Positions 55,600-64,000 of a DNA stretch of 64,000 bases are shown piece by piece. Source of the stretch: CADEFQ01 sp050185195 (GTDB lineage: Bacteria > Pseudomonadota > Gammaproteobacteria > Steroidobacterales > Steroidobacteraceae). Each line of letters starts with the position of its first letter. Position 1 is the first letter of the stretch. The translations under genes and the position numbers were made by a program. The notes under the pieces are model-generated. The model was not told the DNA's origin and did no database searches. It saw only the letters and a program-made list of their open reading frames with translations. The stretch spans positions 259,204 to 323,203 of the forward strand of contig JBFWZQ010000002.1 of assembly GCA_050185195.1 (NCBI GenBank), given 5' to 3'.

Positions 55600-56169
55600 T
55601 CAGCCCTTCGCGCGCGAGACGTACTCGCCCGTGCGGGTGTCGATGCGCAGCAGCTCGCCTTCGTTGATGAAGAGCGGCACGCGCACCACGGCGCCCGTCT
55701 CGAGCTTCGCCGGCTTCTGGCCGCCCGTCGCGGTGTCGCCGCGCACGCCGGGGTCGGTCTCGACGACCTTGAGCTCGATGTGCGGCGGCGGCGTGACCTG
55801 CAGCGGCACGCCGTTCCACAGCGTCACGATGCAGACGGTGCCGTCCTTGAGCCACTGGGCGGCTTCGCCCACGGCCTGTTTGCCCGCCGTGTGCTGCTCG
55901 AAGTTGTCGGGCACCATGAAGTGCCAGAAGTCGCCGTCCTGGTACAGGTACTGCATGTCGACGTCGACGACGTCGGCCGCCTCGGCGGTGTCGCCCGACT
56001 TGAAGGTGCGCTCGATCGTGCGGCCGGTCTTGAGGTTGCGGACCCGCACGCGGTTGAACGCCTGGCCCTTGCCCGGCTTGACGAACTCGTTCTCGAGCAC
56101 GGCATACGGATCGCCGTCGAGCAGGAGCTTGACGCCGGCGCGAAATTCGCTGGTGTTGTAAGTGGCCAT
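55600..56169 (-). CDS. efp: Elongation factor P
   Basis: Encodes 189 residues (E. coli 188) from the ATG at 56169. EF-P relieves ribosome stalling at polyproline. The modified residue is Lys34 in FVKPGKGQAF, followed by the KOW-like domain and two OB folds ending GEYVSRAKG. The Lys-type loop matches the EpmA/EpmB pathway, and both enzymes are encoded alongside. It is divergent from epmB, with 39 bp between starts. Confidence 0.97.
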   Translation of the reverse strand: MATYNTSEFRAGVKLLLDGDPYAVLENEFVKPGKGQAFNRVRVRNLKTGRTIERTFKSGDTAEAADVVDVDMQYLYQDGDFWHFMVPDNFEQHTAGKQAVGEAAQWLKDGTVCIVTLWNGVPLQVTPPPHIELKVVETDPGVRGDTATGGQKPAKLETGAVVRVPLFINEGELLRIDTRTGEYVSRAKG

Positions 56170-56208
56170 CGGTATCCCCAGAATCGGGGCCGCAAAAAAA
56201 GGGCGCAA

Positions 56209-57219
56209 ATGATACCGGCTGGAATCGCAGGCCGCCACAGGGATAGCTGGCAGCAGGAATTGGCGGAGGCCGTCACCGACCCGGGGCAGCTGCTCGAGGC
56301 GCTCGCGCTCGACCCGGCGCTGCTGACGCCGGCACTCGCGGCCGCAGCCCGCTTCCGGCTGCGCGTCCCACGATCCTTTGTCGCGCGGATGCGCCGGGGC
56401 GACCCGCGCGATCCGCTCCTGCGCCAGGTCCTGCCGGTCGGCGACGAACTTGCCGAGGTCGCCGGTTACAACGGCGACCCGCTGGGCGAAGCCGCCGCCA
56501 ACCCCGCGCCGGGGCTGCTGCACAAGTATCGGGGCCGCGCCCTGCTCGTGACGACCGGCGCGTGTGCCGTGCACTGCCGCTATTGTTTTCGCCGGGAGTA
56601 CCCCTACGACGCGCAGGTTTCAGACGGCGGGCGCTGGACCGAAGCGCTCGCCGCGATCGCGGCCGACGGGAGCCTCGAGGAAATCATCCTGAGCGGCGGG
56701 GACCCCCTCTCGCTGTCGAACGCGCGCCTCGCGGCCCTCACGGCCCGCCTGGCTTCGATCCCGCACGTGCGACGGCTGCGCGTGCACACGCGCACGCCCA
56801 TCGTGCTGCCCGCGCGCGTCGATGAGGGTTTCATCACGTGGCTGCATTCGCTGCCGTGGCCGGTCGCGATCGTGGTGCACACGAACCACGCGCAGGAGAT
56901 CGATGCCGCTGTCGCCGGGGCCCTGGCGCGCATGCGAGCCGCCGGTGCGCAGTTGCTCAACCAGTCCGTGCTGCTCGCGGGCGTCAACGACGACGCGGAC
57001 ACGCTCGTCGGCTTGTCCACGGCGCTGTTCGATGCCGGCACCCTGCCCTACTACCTGCACCTGCTCGACCGCGTGCGAGGCGCGTCACACTTCGACGTGC
57101 CCGAAGCGCGCGGCCTCGAGCTCATGCGGACCATCCACGCCCGGTTACCGGGGTACCTCGTGCCGAGGCTCGTGCGCGAGGTGGCGGGCGCGGCGGGGAA
57201 AACGGCGATATACGCATAG
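56209..57219 (+). CDS. epmB: EF-P beta-lysylation protein (lysine 2,3-aminomutase-like)
   Basis: Encodes 336 residues (E. coli 342) from the ATG at 56209. Radical-SAM cluster cysteines are Cys119, Cys123 and Cys126 (GACAVHCRYCFRRE). IILSGGDPLSLSN and HTRTPIVLP match the aminomutase family. It converts lysine to (R)-beta-lysine, used by EpmA on EF-P. The polyproline-translation cluster here is psd-epmA-msrC / efp / epmB. The Lys for the PLP Schiff base lies near the C-terminus. Confidence 0.93.
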   Translation: MIPAGIAGRHRDSWQQELAEAVTDPGQLLEALALDPALLTPALAAAARFRLRVPRSFVARMRRGDPRDPLLRQVLPVGDELAEVAGYNGDPLGEAAANPAPGLLHKYRGRALLVTTGACAVHCRYCFRREYPYDAQVSDGGRWTEALAAIAADGSLEEIILSGGDPLSLSNARLAALTARLASIPHVRRLRVHTRTPIVLPARVDEGFITWLHSLPWPVAIVVHTNHAQEIDAAVAGALARMRAAGAQLLNQSVLLAGVNDDADTLVGLSTALFDAGTLPYYLHLLDRVRGASHFDVPEARGLELMRTIHARLPGYLVPRLVREVAGAAGKTAIYA

Positions 57220-57298
57220 GCCGACGCGCGACGGGCCGGAAAGCGTCGGACAGGTCCGCCACGCCGCCGGCCGTTCGCTATAAGCTATCAGCCCAAAC

Positions 57299-59362
57299 TT
57301 GCCTGGAGACGCCGCCCTGCCGGACCCATCCGCCGTCCCGATGATCGTGTTCGCGCCCTCGCGCGATCCCGTCGAGGCCATCAATTCGCAGCTGCGCCGC
57401 GCGGGTCATGCCGTGCATTGCACGTGGATACCAGCCCTCGCCGACCTGGGAGACGCGCTCACGCAGCTCAATCCCGAGATGCTGGTCTGCCAGCCGCAGG
57501 CCGAAGGCGAACTGTCCGCGGTCGCCGCCGTGCGCACCCAGCTTGCACCCGAGGTGCCGCTCATCGCCCTGTTCGAGGCGGCGGACGAGGCGGCGATCGC
57601 CGCGGCGCTGGCGGTCGGCGCGCGCGACGCCGTCACGCTCGCGCGGCCGGATCGGCTGCGCGCGGTGATCGAGCGGGAACTGCGCAGCTTTCGCCTCGAG
57701 CGCGCGCTCAACACGACGCTGCAGTCCGCCCGCGACTATCGCAAGCAGCTCGAGACGGTGCTGCAACGGTCGAACGATGCGATCGCGCAGGTGCTGGAAG
57801 GCATCGTCGTCGACGCGAACAATTCGTGGCTCGAGGTCTTCGGCCTCGACAATGCGGCGCAGATCGTCGGCCAGCCGCTGATGGACTTGTTCGCGGAGTC
57901 GTCGCACGCGGCGCTGAAAGGCGCGCTGGTCGCATGCCTGCAGGGTCGCTGGACGGATCACGGCCTCAAGGCCGACGCACAGCGCGCCGACGGGGTCCTG
58001 CTGCCGCTCGAGTTCGTGCTGTCGCAGGGTGAGTTCGACGGCGAACCCTGCGTGCGCCTCATCGTGCCGGCGCGCAAGCGCGACGAGCGGGAGCTCGCGA
58101 ACGAGCTCGCCGACTCCGTGCGCCGCGACCCGGCCACCGGCCTGCTCTACCGTCGCCCGCTGCTCGAGGCGATCGGCAACCGCATCTCGACACCCGCACG
58201 CGGCGGCGTGCGCTACCTCGCGATGCTGCGCCTCGACAAGTTCGCCGCACTCGAGAAGGAGATCGGCGCACTCGCGAGCGAGCAGCTGCTGATCGAATTC
58301 ACGGCGATGCTGCGCGAACACACCAACCCCGCCGATGTCGCGGGCCGCTTCAGCGGTACCGCCTTCCTGTTGCTGCTCGAGCGCGGCAACGAGCGCGACG
58401 TCGAGACCTGGGCGGAACAGTTCGTCGCGCGCGTCGCGAAGCACGTCTTCCACGTCGGCACGAAAACCCTGTCGGCCACCTGCTCGATCGGGCTCGGGGT
58501 CGTCCCGCACGGCAACCCGAACCTCGACGACGCGATCCTCGATGCCAACGACGCCTGCCGCCGTGCCCGCCACCAGGGCGGCGGGCGGGTCGCGACGCTC
58601 GACCGCGCCGACACCGATTCCCGCGTGCAGGCCTACGACCAGGTGTGGGTCAAGCACATCAAGGCGGCGCTGCTCGAGAACCGCTTCCGGCTCGTGCAGC
58701 AACCCGTGGCATCGCTGCGGGGCGACGACCCGCAGATGTTCGACGTGCTCGTGCGCATGCTCGATCACCAGAAGAAGGAAGTCCTGCCGGCCGATTTCAT
58801 GGCCGCCGCGGAGCGCAACGACCTGCTGCGCAACATCGACCGCTGGGTCGTCGGCGCATCGCTGTCGTTCGCGGCGCAGCGCCGCCCGGGTTGCCTGTTC
58901 GTTCGCCTCTCCAAGGACAGCCTGCTCGACCCGTCGTTTCCCGGCTGGCTCGACGGCCAGCGCAAGGCAACGAACGCCGACCCGGCGCGGGTCTGTTTCC
59001 AGGTCACCGAGGACATCGCGGCGGCCTATGTCAGGCCCATCACCGCGCTCGCCGAAGCGGTCAAGGCGCGCGGCTTTCGCTTCGCGCTCGAGCGCTTCGG
59101 CGGCGGGCGCGATCCGATGGGGTTGCTCGGATCGATGCCGATCGATTTCATCAAGATCGACGGCGCCCTGGTGCAGGGACTGGCGGGCAACATCGAATTG
59201 CAGCAGCAGGTGCGCGCCCTCGTCGATGCCGCGGCGAAGCGCCGCGTCGAGACGATCGCCGAACGCGTCGAGGATGCGAACACGATGGCCGTGCTCTGGC
59301 AGCTCGGCGTGCAGTTCATCCAGGGCTATTTCGTCAACGCGCCCGAGGACGTGCAGATCTAG
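57299..59362 (+). CDS. fimX: FimX-like degenerate GGDEF/EAL c-di-GMP receptor protein
   Basis: Encodes 687 residues. Order: receiver-like domain (about 13-125) without clear phosphorylation Asp, short coiled coil, PAS (155-258), GGDEF (275-435), EAL (445-687). The GGDEF signature is replaced by RFSGTAF (350-356). The EAL motif is DVL (482-484), and the usual paired metal Asp is replaced by ER in FALERFGGG (598-599), although KID (619-621) remains. It should bind but not make or cleave c-di-GMP, as in Pseudomonas and Xanthomonas FimX, a type IV pilus regulator. The TTG start at 57299 lacks a ribosome binding site; ATG 57341 is an alternative. A TATAAG at 57279-57284 may be its -10. Confidence 0.85.
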   Translation: MPGDAALPDPSAVPMIVFAPSRDPVEAINSQLRRAGHAVHCTWIPALADLGDALTQLNPEMLVCQPQAEGELSAVAAVRTQLAPEVPLIALFEAADEAAIAAALAVGARDAVTLARPDRLRAVIERELRSFRLERALNTTLQSARDYRKQLETVLQRSNDAIAQVLEGIVVDANNSWLEVFGLDNAAQIVGQPLMDLFAESSHAALKGALVACLQGRWTDHGLKADAQRADGVLLPLEFVLSQGEFDGEPCVRLIVPARKRDERELANELADSVRRDPATGLLYRRPLLEAIGNRISTPARGGVRYLAMLRLDKFAALEKEIGALASEQLLIEFTAMLREHTNPADVAGRFSGTAFLLLLERGNERDVETWAEQFVARVAKHVFHVGTKTLSATCSIGLGVVPHGNPNLDDAILDANDACRRARHQGGGRVATLDRADTDSRVQAYDQVWVKHIKAALLENRFRLVQQPVASLRGDDPQMFDVLVRMLDHQKKEVLPADFMAAAERNDLLRNIDRWVVGASLSFAAQRRPGCLFVRLSKDSLLDPSFPGWLDGQRKATNADPARVCFQVTEDIAAAYVRPITALAEAVKARGFRFALERFGGGRDPMGLLGSMPIDFIKIDGALVQGLAGNIELQQQVRALVDAAAKRRVETIAERVEDANTMAVLWQLGVQFIQGYFVNAPEDVQI

Positions 59363-59374
59363 CGTGGTGCCAAT

Positions 59375-61618
59375 TCAGCCTGCTGCCAGGCCCTGCACCG
59401 TGCGCCAGCCGCGCGGCAACACGGCCCCGCGCTGCGCGCGTTCGCCGCGATAGTCCTTCAGCTCCGCCGTCGAGAGTGTCATGCGCCGCTCGCCCGACAG
59501 TACGATGAGCGAGCCGCCCGGCGGCACGACGGCCATGCCGGTGAGCACCTCTTCCCGCGCCTCGGCCTTCTTGCCGGGGATGCCGAACAGCTTGTTGCCC
59601 TTGCCCTTCGGCAGCTCGGGCACTTCCGACGCGGGGAAGACGAGCAGTTTTCCTTCGCTGTTGACCACCGCGACGAGCGAGTCGGCCGACGGCACCGGGA
59701 CCGGCGGCAGGACGAGCGCCTTGGCCGGCACCGACAGCACGGCCTTGCCCGCCTTGCGATCCGTCAGCAGCTCCCGGATGCGCACCGTGAAACCGTAGCC
59801 CGCGTCGGACGCGAGCAGCCAGAGATCCTCCGGCTCGCCCATCAGCACGCCGGCGAACTTCGCGCCATCCGGCGGATCGAGGCGGCCCGACAGCGGCTCG
59901 CCCTGGCCGCGCGCCGAGGGCAACGTATGCGCGGCGAGGCTGTAGGCGCGCCCGGTGCTGTCGATGAAGATCGCGCTCTGCAGGCTGCGCCCGTGCGCGG
60001 CGGACTGGAAGGTATCGCCGCTCTTGTACGACAGCGCGAGCGGATCGATCTCGTGGCCCTTCGCGGCGCGCACCCAGCCGGCCGTCGACAGCACGACCGT
60101 CACGGGCTCGTTGGCCAGCAGTTCCTTTTCATCGATCGCCTGCGCCGCCTCGCGCTCGACGATCTTCGAGCGGCGCTCGTCGCCGTACTTCTCCGCGTCC
60201 GCGCGCAACTCGTCGGCCACCAGCTTGCGCAGCTTCGCCTTGCCCTTGAGGGTCGCCTCGATCTCGTCGCGCTCGTCCGACAGCGCCTGCTGCTCCTCGC
60301 GGATCTTCATCTCCTCGAGCTTCGCGAGGTGGCGCAGTTTCGTCTCGAGGATCGCCTCGGCCTGCACCTCGGAGAGCTCGAAGCGCTTCATCAGCACGGG
60401 CTTCGGCTCGTCCTCCCGGCGGATGATGCGGATCACCTCGTCGAGGTTGAGGTAGACGGCGAGCAGGCCATCGAGGATGTGCAGGCGCCGCGCCACCTTG
60501 TCGAGGCGCCACTCGAGGCGGCGCCGCACCGTGTCGATGCGAAACTCGAGCCACCCGGCCAGGATGTCGCGCAGGCCCATCACGCGCGGCCGCCCGTCGA
60601 GGTCGATGACGTTCAGGTTGACGCGGTAGTTGCGCTCGAGGTCGGTGGTCGCGAACAGGTGCGCCATCAGCTGCCCGAGGTCGACGCGGTTCGAGCGCGG
60701 CACGATCACGAGCCGGGTCGGGTTGCGATGATCCGACTCGTCGCGCAGGTCCTCGACCATCGGCAGCTTCTTCGCGCGCATCTGCTCGGCGATCTGCTCC
60801 TGCACGCGCGTACCCGACACCTGGTGCGGCAGGCAGGTGATCACGACGTTGCCGTCCTCGATCGCGTACACGGCCCGCGCCTTGAAGCTGCCGACGCCCT
60901 TGTCGTAGAACTCGACGAGGTCCGCGCGTGGTGACACGATCTCCGCGCCCGTCGGCAGGTCCGGGCCCTTGACGAACTTCATCAGCGCGCGCGTCGTCGC
61001 CTCGGGCTCCTCGAGCAGGTGCAGGCAGGCGGCCGCGACTTCACGCAGGTTGTGCGGCGGCACGTCGGTCGCCATGCCGACAGCGATGCCAGACGTGCCG
61101 TTCAACAGCAGGTTCGGCAGGCGCGCCGGCAGCATCACGGGTTCTTCCAGCGTGCCGTCGAAGTTCGGCTGCCAGTCGACCGTGCCGTCGCCAAGCTCGC
61201 GCAGCAGCACTTCGGCGTAGCGGGTCAGCTTCGCTTCCGTGTAACGCATCGCCGCGAACGACTTCGGATCGTCGGACGACCCCCAGTTGCCCTGGCCGTC
61301 GACGACCGGATAGCGGTACGCAAACGGCTGCGCCATCAGCACCATCGCCTCGTAGCAGGCGCTGTCGCCGTGCGGATGGAACTTGCCGATCACGTCGCCG
61401 ACGGTGCGCGCCGATTTCTTGTGCTTCGAGGCGGCCGACAGCCCGAGCTCGCTCATCGCGTAGATGATGCGGCGCTGCACCGGCTTCAGCCCGTCGCCGA
61501 GCGCCGGCAGCGCACGGTCGAGGATCACGTACATCGAGTAGTCGAGGTAGGCCTTTTCGGTGAAAGCCCTGAGCGCCTGCTTCTCGACGCCTTCGAAATT
61601 CAGTTCCTGGTCCTGCAT
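59375..61618 (-). CDS. parC: DNA topoisomerase IV subunit A
   Basis: Encodes 747 residues (E. coli 752). It cuts and rejoins DNA to unlink daughter chromosomes. The QRRIIYAMSELGL and HPHGDSACYEAMVLMAQPFAYRYP segments form the quinolone-resistance region, and the catalytic Tyr is in MRYTEAKLTRYAE. The C-terminal beta-pinwheel is reduced (repeats such as RGQGEPLSGRL), typical of ParC rather than GyrA. It lies 7 bp after parE and converges on the FimX gene. Confidence 0.97.
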   Translation of the reverse strand: MQDQELNFEGVEKQALRAFTEKAYLDYSMYVILDRALPALGDGLKPVQRRIIYAMSELGLSAASKHKKSARTVGDVIGKFHPHGDSACYEAMVLMAQPFAYRYPVVDGQGNWGSSDDPKSFAAMRYTEAKLTRYAEVLLRELGDGTVDWQPNFDGTLEEPVMLPARLPNLLLNGTSGIAVGMATDVPPHNLREVAAACLHLLEEPEATTRALMKFVKGPDLPTGAEIVSPRADLVEFYDKGVGSFKARAVYAIEDGNVVITCLPHQVSGTRVQEQIAEQMRAKKLPMVEDLRDESDHRNPTRLVIVPRSNRVDLGQLMAHLFATTDLERNYRVNLNVIDLDGRPRVMGLRDILAGWLEFRIDTVRRRLEWRLDKVARRLHILDGLLAVYLNLDEVIRIIRREDEPKPVLMKRFELSEVQAEAILETKLRHLAKLEEMKIREEQQALSDERDEIEATLKGKAKLRKLVADELRADAEKYGDERRSKIVEREAAQAIDEKELLANEPVTVVLSTAGWVRAAKGHEIDPLALSYKSGDTFQSAAHGRSLQSAIFIDSTGRAYSLAAHTLPSARGQGEPLSGRLDPPDGAKFAGVLMGEPEDLWLLASDAGYGFTVRIRELLTDRKAGKAVLSVPAKALVLPPVPVPSADSLVAVVNSEGKLLVFPASEVPELPKGKGNKLFGIPGKKAEAREEVLTGMAVVPPGGSLIVLSGERRMTLSTAELKDYRGERAQRGAVLPRGWRTVQGLAAG

Positions 61619-61625
61619 ATGCCCG

Positions 61626-63512
61626 TCAGACCTGCGCGAGGTTGCCCTTGTGCTCGAGCCACGCGCGCCGGTCGCCCGCGCGCTTCTTGGCGAGCAGCAT
61701 GTCCATCAACTGGTCCGCTTCGTCCTCGGCGCTCACCGTGAGCTGCACCAGTCGCCGCGTGCGCGGATCCATCGTCGTCTCGCGCAACTGCGAAGGGTTC
61801 ATCTCGCCGAGGCCCTTGAAGCGGGTGACGACTGGCTTCGAACGCGCCTTCTCGGTTTCCAGCCGTTTCAGGATGTCGTCGCGTTCGGCCTCGTCGAGCG
61901 CGTACCAGACGCTCTTGCCCGCATCGATGCGAAAGAGCGGCGGCATCGCGACGTGCACGTGGCCATGGACCACGAGCGGGCGGAAATGCCGCAGGAACAG
62001 CGCGCACAGCAGCGTCGCGATGTGCTGGCCGTCGGAATCGGCGTCGGCGAGGATGCAGACCTTGTGGTAACGCAAGTCGGAGAGATCCGTCGAGCCGGCG
62101 TCGATGCCGATCGCCACGCTGATATCGTGCACTTCCTGCGAATTGCCGATGTCGCTCGCGTCCACTTCCCAGGTGTTCAGGATCTTGCCCCGCAGCGGCA
62201 TGATCGCCTGGAACTCGCGATCGCGCGCCTGCTTCGCCGAACCGCCGGCCGAGTCGCCCTCGACGAGGAACAGCTCGGAGTGCACCGGGTCCTGCGACGT
62301 GCAGTCGGCGAGCTTGCCCGGCAGCGCAGGTCCACTCGCGATGCGCTTCCTCTGCACGCGCTGCGCGGCCTTCAGCCGCTCCTGCGCGTTCGCGATCGCG
62401 AACTGCGCGATGCGTTCGCCGGCATCGGGGTGCTGGTTGAGCCACAGCGCAATGGCATCCTTGGCATAGCTCTCGACCAGTTGCGCGGCATCGCGCGAAC
62501 CGAGGCGCTCCTTCATCTGCCCGGCGAACTGCGGCTCCCGGATCTTGATCGACAGCACGAAGCTGACCTTGTCCCACACGTCCTCGGCGGTGAGCTTCAC
62601 GCCGCGGGGCACCAGGTTCCGGAACTCGCAGAATTCGCGCACCGCGCCCACGAGGCCGGCGCGCAGGCCGTTGACATGGGTCCCACCATCCACCGTCGGG
62701 ATGAGGTTCACGTAACTTTCGGCAACCGCCACGCCGCCGTCGGGCACCCAGGCGAGCGCGTAGGACACCGAATCGCTGTCGCCCTCGCGTTTGCCCGTGA
62801 TCGGCTCTGCAGGCAGCCGCTCGACGGCGCCCAGCTCGTCGGTCAGGTAGGCGCCGAGATCGCCCGTGAAGAACCACTCGTCCTGCTCGCCGCTCGTTTC
62901 GTTCACGAACCGCACGCGCAGGCCGGGGCACAACACGGCCTTCGCCTTGAGCACGTGCTTCAGCTGCGGGACAGAGAACTTCCCGGCGTCGAAATACTTC
63001 GGGTCCGGCCAGAACCGCACGGTGGTGCCGCTGTTGCGCTGGCCCACGGCACCGATCACTTCGAGCTTCGAGGCGACCTTGCCGTCCTTGAAGCTGATGT
63101 TGTATTCCTTGCCGCCGCGGCGGATCCAGCACTCGAGGTGCGTCGAGAGTGCGTTCACCACCGACACGCCGACGCCGTGCAGGCCGCCCGAGAACTTGTA
63201 GGCGGAGTCCGAGAACTTGCCGCCGGCGTGCAGGCGCGTGAGGATCAGCTCGACGCCGCTCACCTTCTCCTTCGGATGGATGTCGACCGGCATGCCACGG
63301 CCGTTGTCGGCCACCTCGAGCGACCCATCCTTGTAAAGGGTCACCGTGATCTCGTCGCAATGCCCGCCCAGCGCCTCATCGACGCTGTTGTCGATCACCT
63401 CGTGTGCAAGGTGATTCGGGCGGCTCGTGTCGGTGTACATGCCCGGCCTGCGCCGCACGGGCTCGAGGCCGGAGAGAACTTCGATGTCGGAGGCGGTGTA
63501 GGACTGGGTCAT
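61626..63512 (-). CDS. parE: DNA topoisomerase IV subunit B
   Basis: Encodes 628 residues (E. coli 630). The GHKL ATPase domain shows DNSVDEALGG, DNGRGMPVDIHP and GGLHGVGVSVVNALS. The TOPRIM domain has LVEGDSAGGSAKQ, PLRGKILN and DADSDGQHIATLL. Length and the lack of a GyrB-type insertion identify ParE. It forms the ParC2ParE2 heterotetramer with the gene 7 bp downstream. Confidence 0.97.
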   Translation of the reverse strand: MTQSYTASDIEVLSGLEPVRRRPGMYTDTSRPNHLAHEVIDNSVDEALGGHCDEITVTLYKDGSLEVADNGRGMPVDIHPKEKVSGVELILTRLHAGGKFSDSAYKFSGGLHGVGVSVVNALSTHLECWIRRGGKEYNISFKDGKVASKLEVIGAVGQRNSGTTVRFWPDPKYFDAGKFSVPQLKHVLKAKAVLCPGLRVRFVNETSGEQDEWFFTGDLGAYLTDELGAVERLPAEPITGKREGDSDSVSYALAWVPDGGVAVAESYVNLIPTVDGGTHVNGLRAGLVGAVREFCEFRNLVPRGVKLTAEDVWDKVSFVLSIKIREPQFAGQMKERLGSRDAAQLVESYAKDAIALWLNQHPDAGERIAQFAIANAQERLKAAQRVQRKRIASGPALPGKLADCTSQDPVHSELFLVEGDSAGGSAKQARDREFQAIMPLRGKILNTWEVDASDIGNSQEVHDISVAIGIDAGSTDLSDLRYHKVCILADADSDGQHIATLLCALFLRHFRPLVVHGHVHVAMPPLFRIDAGKSVWYALDEAERDDILKRLETEKARSKPVVTRFKGLGEMNPSQLRETTMDPRTRRLVQLTVSAEDEADQLMDMLLAKKRAGDRRAWLEHKGNLAQV

Positions 63513-63546
63513 GAGGCGGCGCGGATTCTAGCAGACGGTTCGTGGT

Positions 63547-63567
63547 GGGCAGCGGGCAGCGGGCAAG
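63547..63567 (+). repeat. GGGCNNN heptad cluster, copy 4
   Basis: Three tandem units, GGGCAGC, GGGCAGC, GGGCAAG, located 34 bp upstream of the parE start. Same 7-bp family as the clusters around phnA. Confidence 0.7.
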
Positions 63568-63708
63568 GAGCGGCGGGCCGGATCGTGAGCGGGTCCTGCG
63601 GTTCCTCACGGGTCGAGCGCCGCCTGCGGCGGTGCCCTCGTCGCGGCGGCGCCCGGCGCATGGGGTCACCAGAAACGGACAGTACGGTGGACGCCGGGCG
63701 CAGCTCGC

Positions 63709-63882
63709 CGCTCCTCGGCGCTCTCCACGCTCGTCACCGCAGGCCCCGCCCCCGCTCCGGCCCGGCGTCGGCTGCGTGCAGCCAGTCAACCCACGCACGC
63801 ACCTGGCCCAGGTGAGCGGACGGCCGCGGGCAAGCGGCGCGCTGATTCATCCGCGGACGAGCGTGGAGAGCGCCGAGGGGCG
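63709..63882. repeat. Long inverted repeat, 27-bp arms with one mismatch
   Basis: Arms at 63709-63735 and 63856-63882 are reverse complements over 27 bp with a single mismatch (63712/63879); the inner 23 bp (63713-63735 and 63856-63878) are perfect. The 120-bp interior has no recognisable gene. It could be a miniature inverted-repeat element, a remnant of one, or a structured RNA. No target-site duplication was identified. Confidence 0.7.
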
Positions 63883-64000
63883 CCGGTCAGAGCGAGGCGA
63901 CCGCAGCGGGGCCGATTACGGCTTGATCTCACGCCGAGCGCCGGCGCCTCGCGGGCACAGCGCCGCAGGCGATGCGCTCGACCCGCGAGGACGCGGATTC

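Larger units (their letters stand above)
63513..64000. other. 488-bp region upstream of parE to the right edge, no gene recognised
   Basis: No frame here shows coding character or family resemblance. It contains a heptad cluster (63547-63567), a long inverted repeat (63709-63735 with 63856-63882) and a shorter 9-bp inverted pair (63947-63955 with 63982-63990). A gene could begin beyond the right edge. Confidence 0.5.

Noticed and set aside
63376..63798. A 140-codon minus-strand frame crossing the parE start
   Set aside because: Its second half overlaps parE in another frame and the first half is Arg/Gly/Pro-rich with no recognisable domain.

Overview
The window is GC-rich and densely coded. 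It reads as chromosomal DNA of a gammaproteobacterium, probably from the Xanthomonadales/Nevskiales/Steroidobacter side of the class. This rests on gene order: tig-clpP-clpX-lon with ppiD and tRNA-Val/Asp nearby, fimV-truA-accD-folC-SPOR-cvpA-purF, asd-aroC-prmB, mltD/methyltransferase-rnhA-dnaQ, and a FimX-like degenerate GGDEF/EAL protein. The assignment below class level is inference. Most of the window is housekeeping; the accessory material lies in a few defined patches.

Layout. 1-552 is the end of an outer-membrane beta-barrel gene. 711-1301 is a HigBA-type toxin-antitoxin pair with a palindromic operator candidate. 1302-9058 (minus) is a continuous run from a methyltransferase, rnhA and dnaQ into nucleotide-sugar and polysaccharide genes (TviB-type dehydrogenase, 4-epimerase, DegT aminotransferase), then pgi and a glycosyltransferase. 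mltD and fabI (plus) follow, then ppiD, tRNA-Asp and tRNA-Val (minus). 13696-15933 is a chimeric gene: a choice-of-anchor B/GlyGly-CTERM surface protein joined in frame to a decapitated NADPH-dependent FMN reductase. It sits where hupB is expected. lon, clpX, clpP and tig follow on the minus strand, with a sigma32-like promoter before lon.

22142-25952 is the most interesting accessory patch. It holds a small membrane protein, modE, a small Tat-exported molybdopterin-oxidoreductase-fold protein and a TonB-dependent receptor. Upstream of the receptor are two ModE-like operators 42 bp apart, one over a perfect -10 hexamer and one over the ribosome binding site. This predicts molybdate-repressed outer-membrane uptake. 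tRNA pairs (Lys/His, Arg/Pro) flank a secreted S10 peptidase. folD is followed by a translationally coupled otsB-GH15-otsA trehalose operon. phnA is bracketed by inverted clusters of a GGGCNNN heptad repeat. cysS, gltX, a cyclophilin and lpxH follow.

37958-49495 (minus) is a ten-gene run: fimV, truA, accD, folC, a DedD-like SPOR protein, cvpA, purF, a glycerate kinase, a Ser/Thr kinase with a degenerate receiver domain, and miaE. asd-aroC-prmB come next, then sco-psd-epmA-fRMsr (plus). efp and epmB are divergent, so EF-P and both of its lysine-modifying enzymes lie within about 3 kb. The window closes with the FimX-like protein, parC, parE and 488 bp of apparently non-coding DNA carrying a heptad cluster and a long inverted repeat. 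All computation here was by eye; database searches were not possible.
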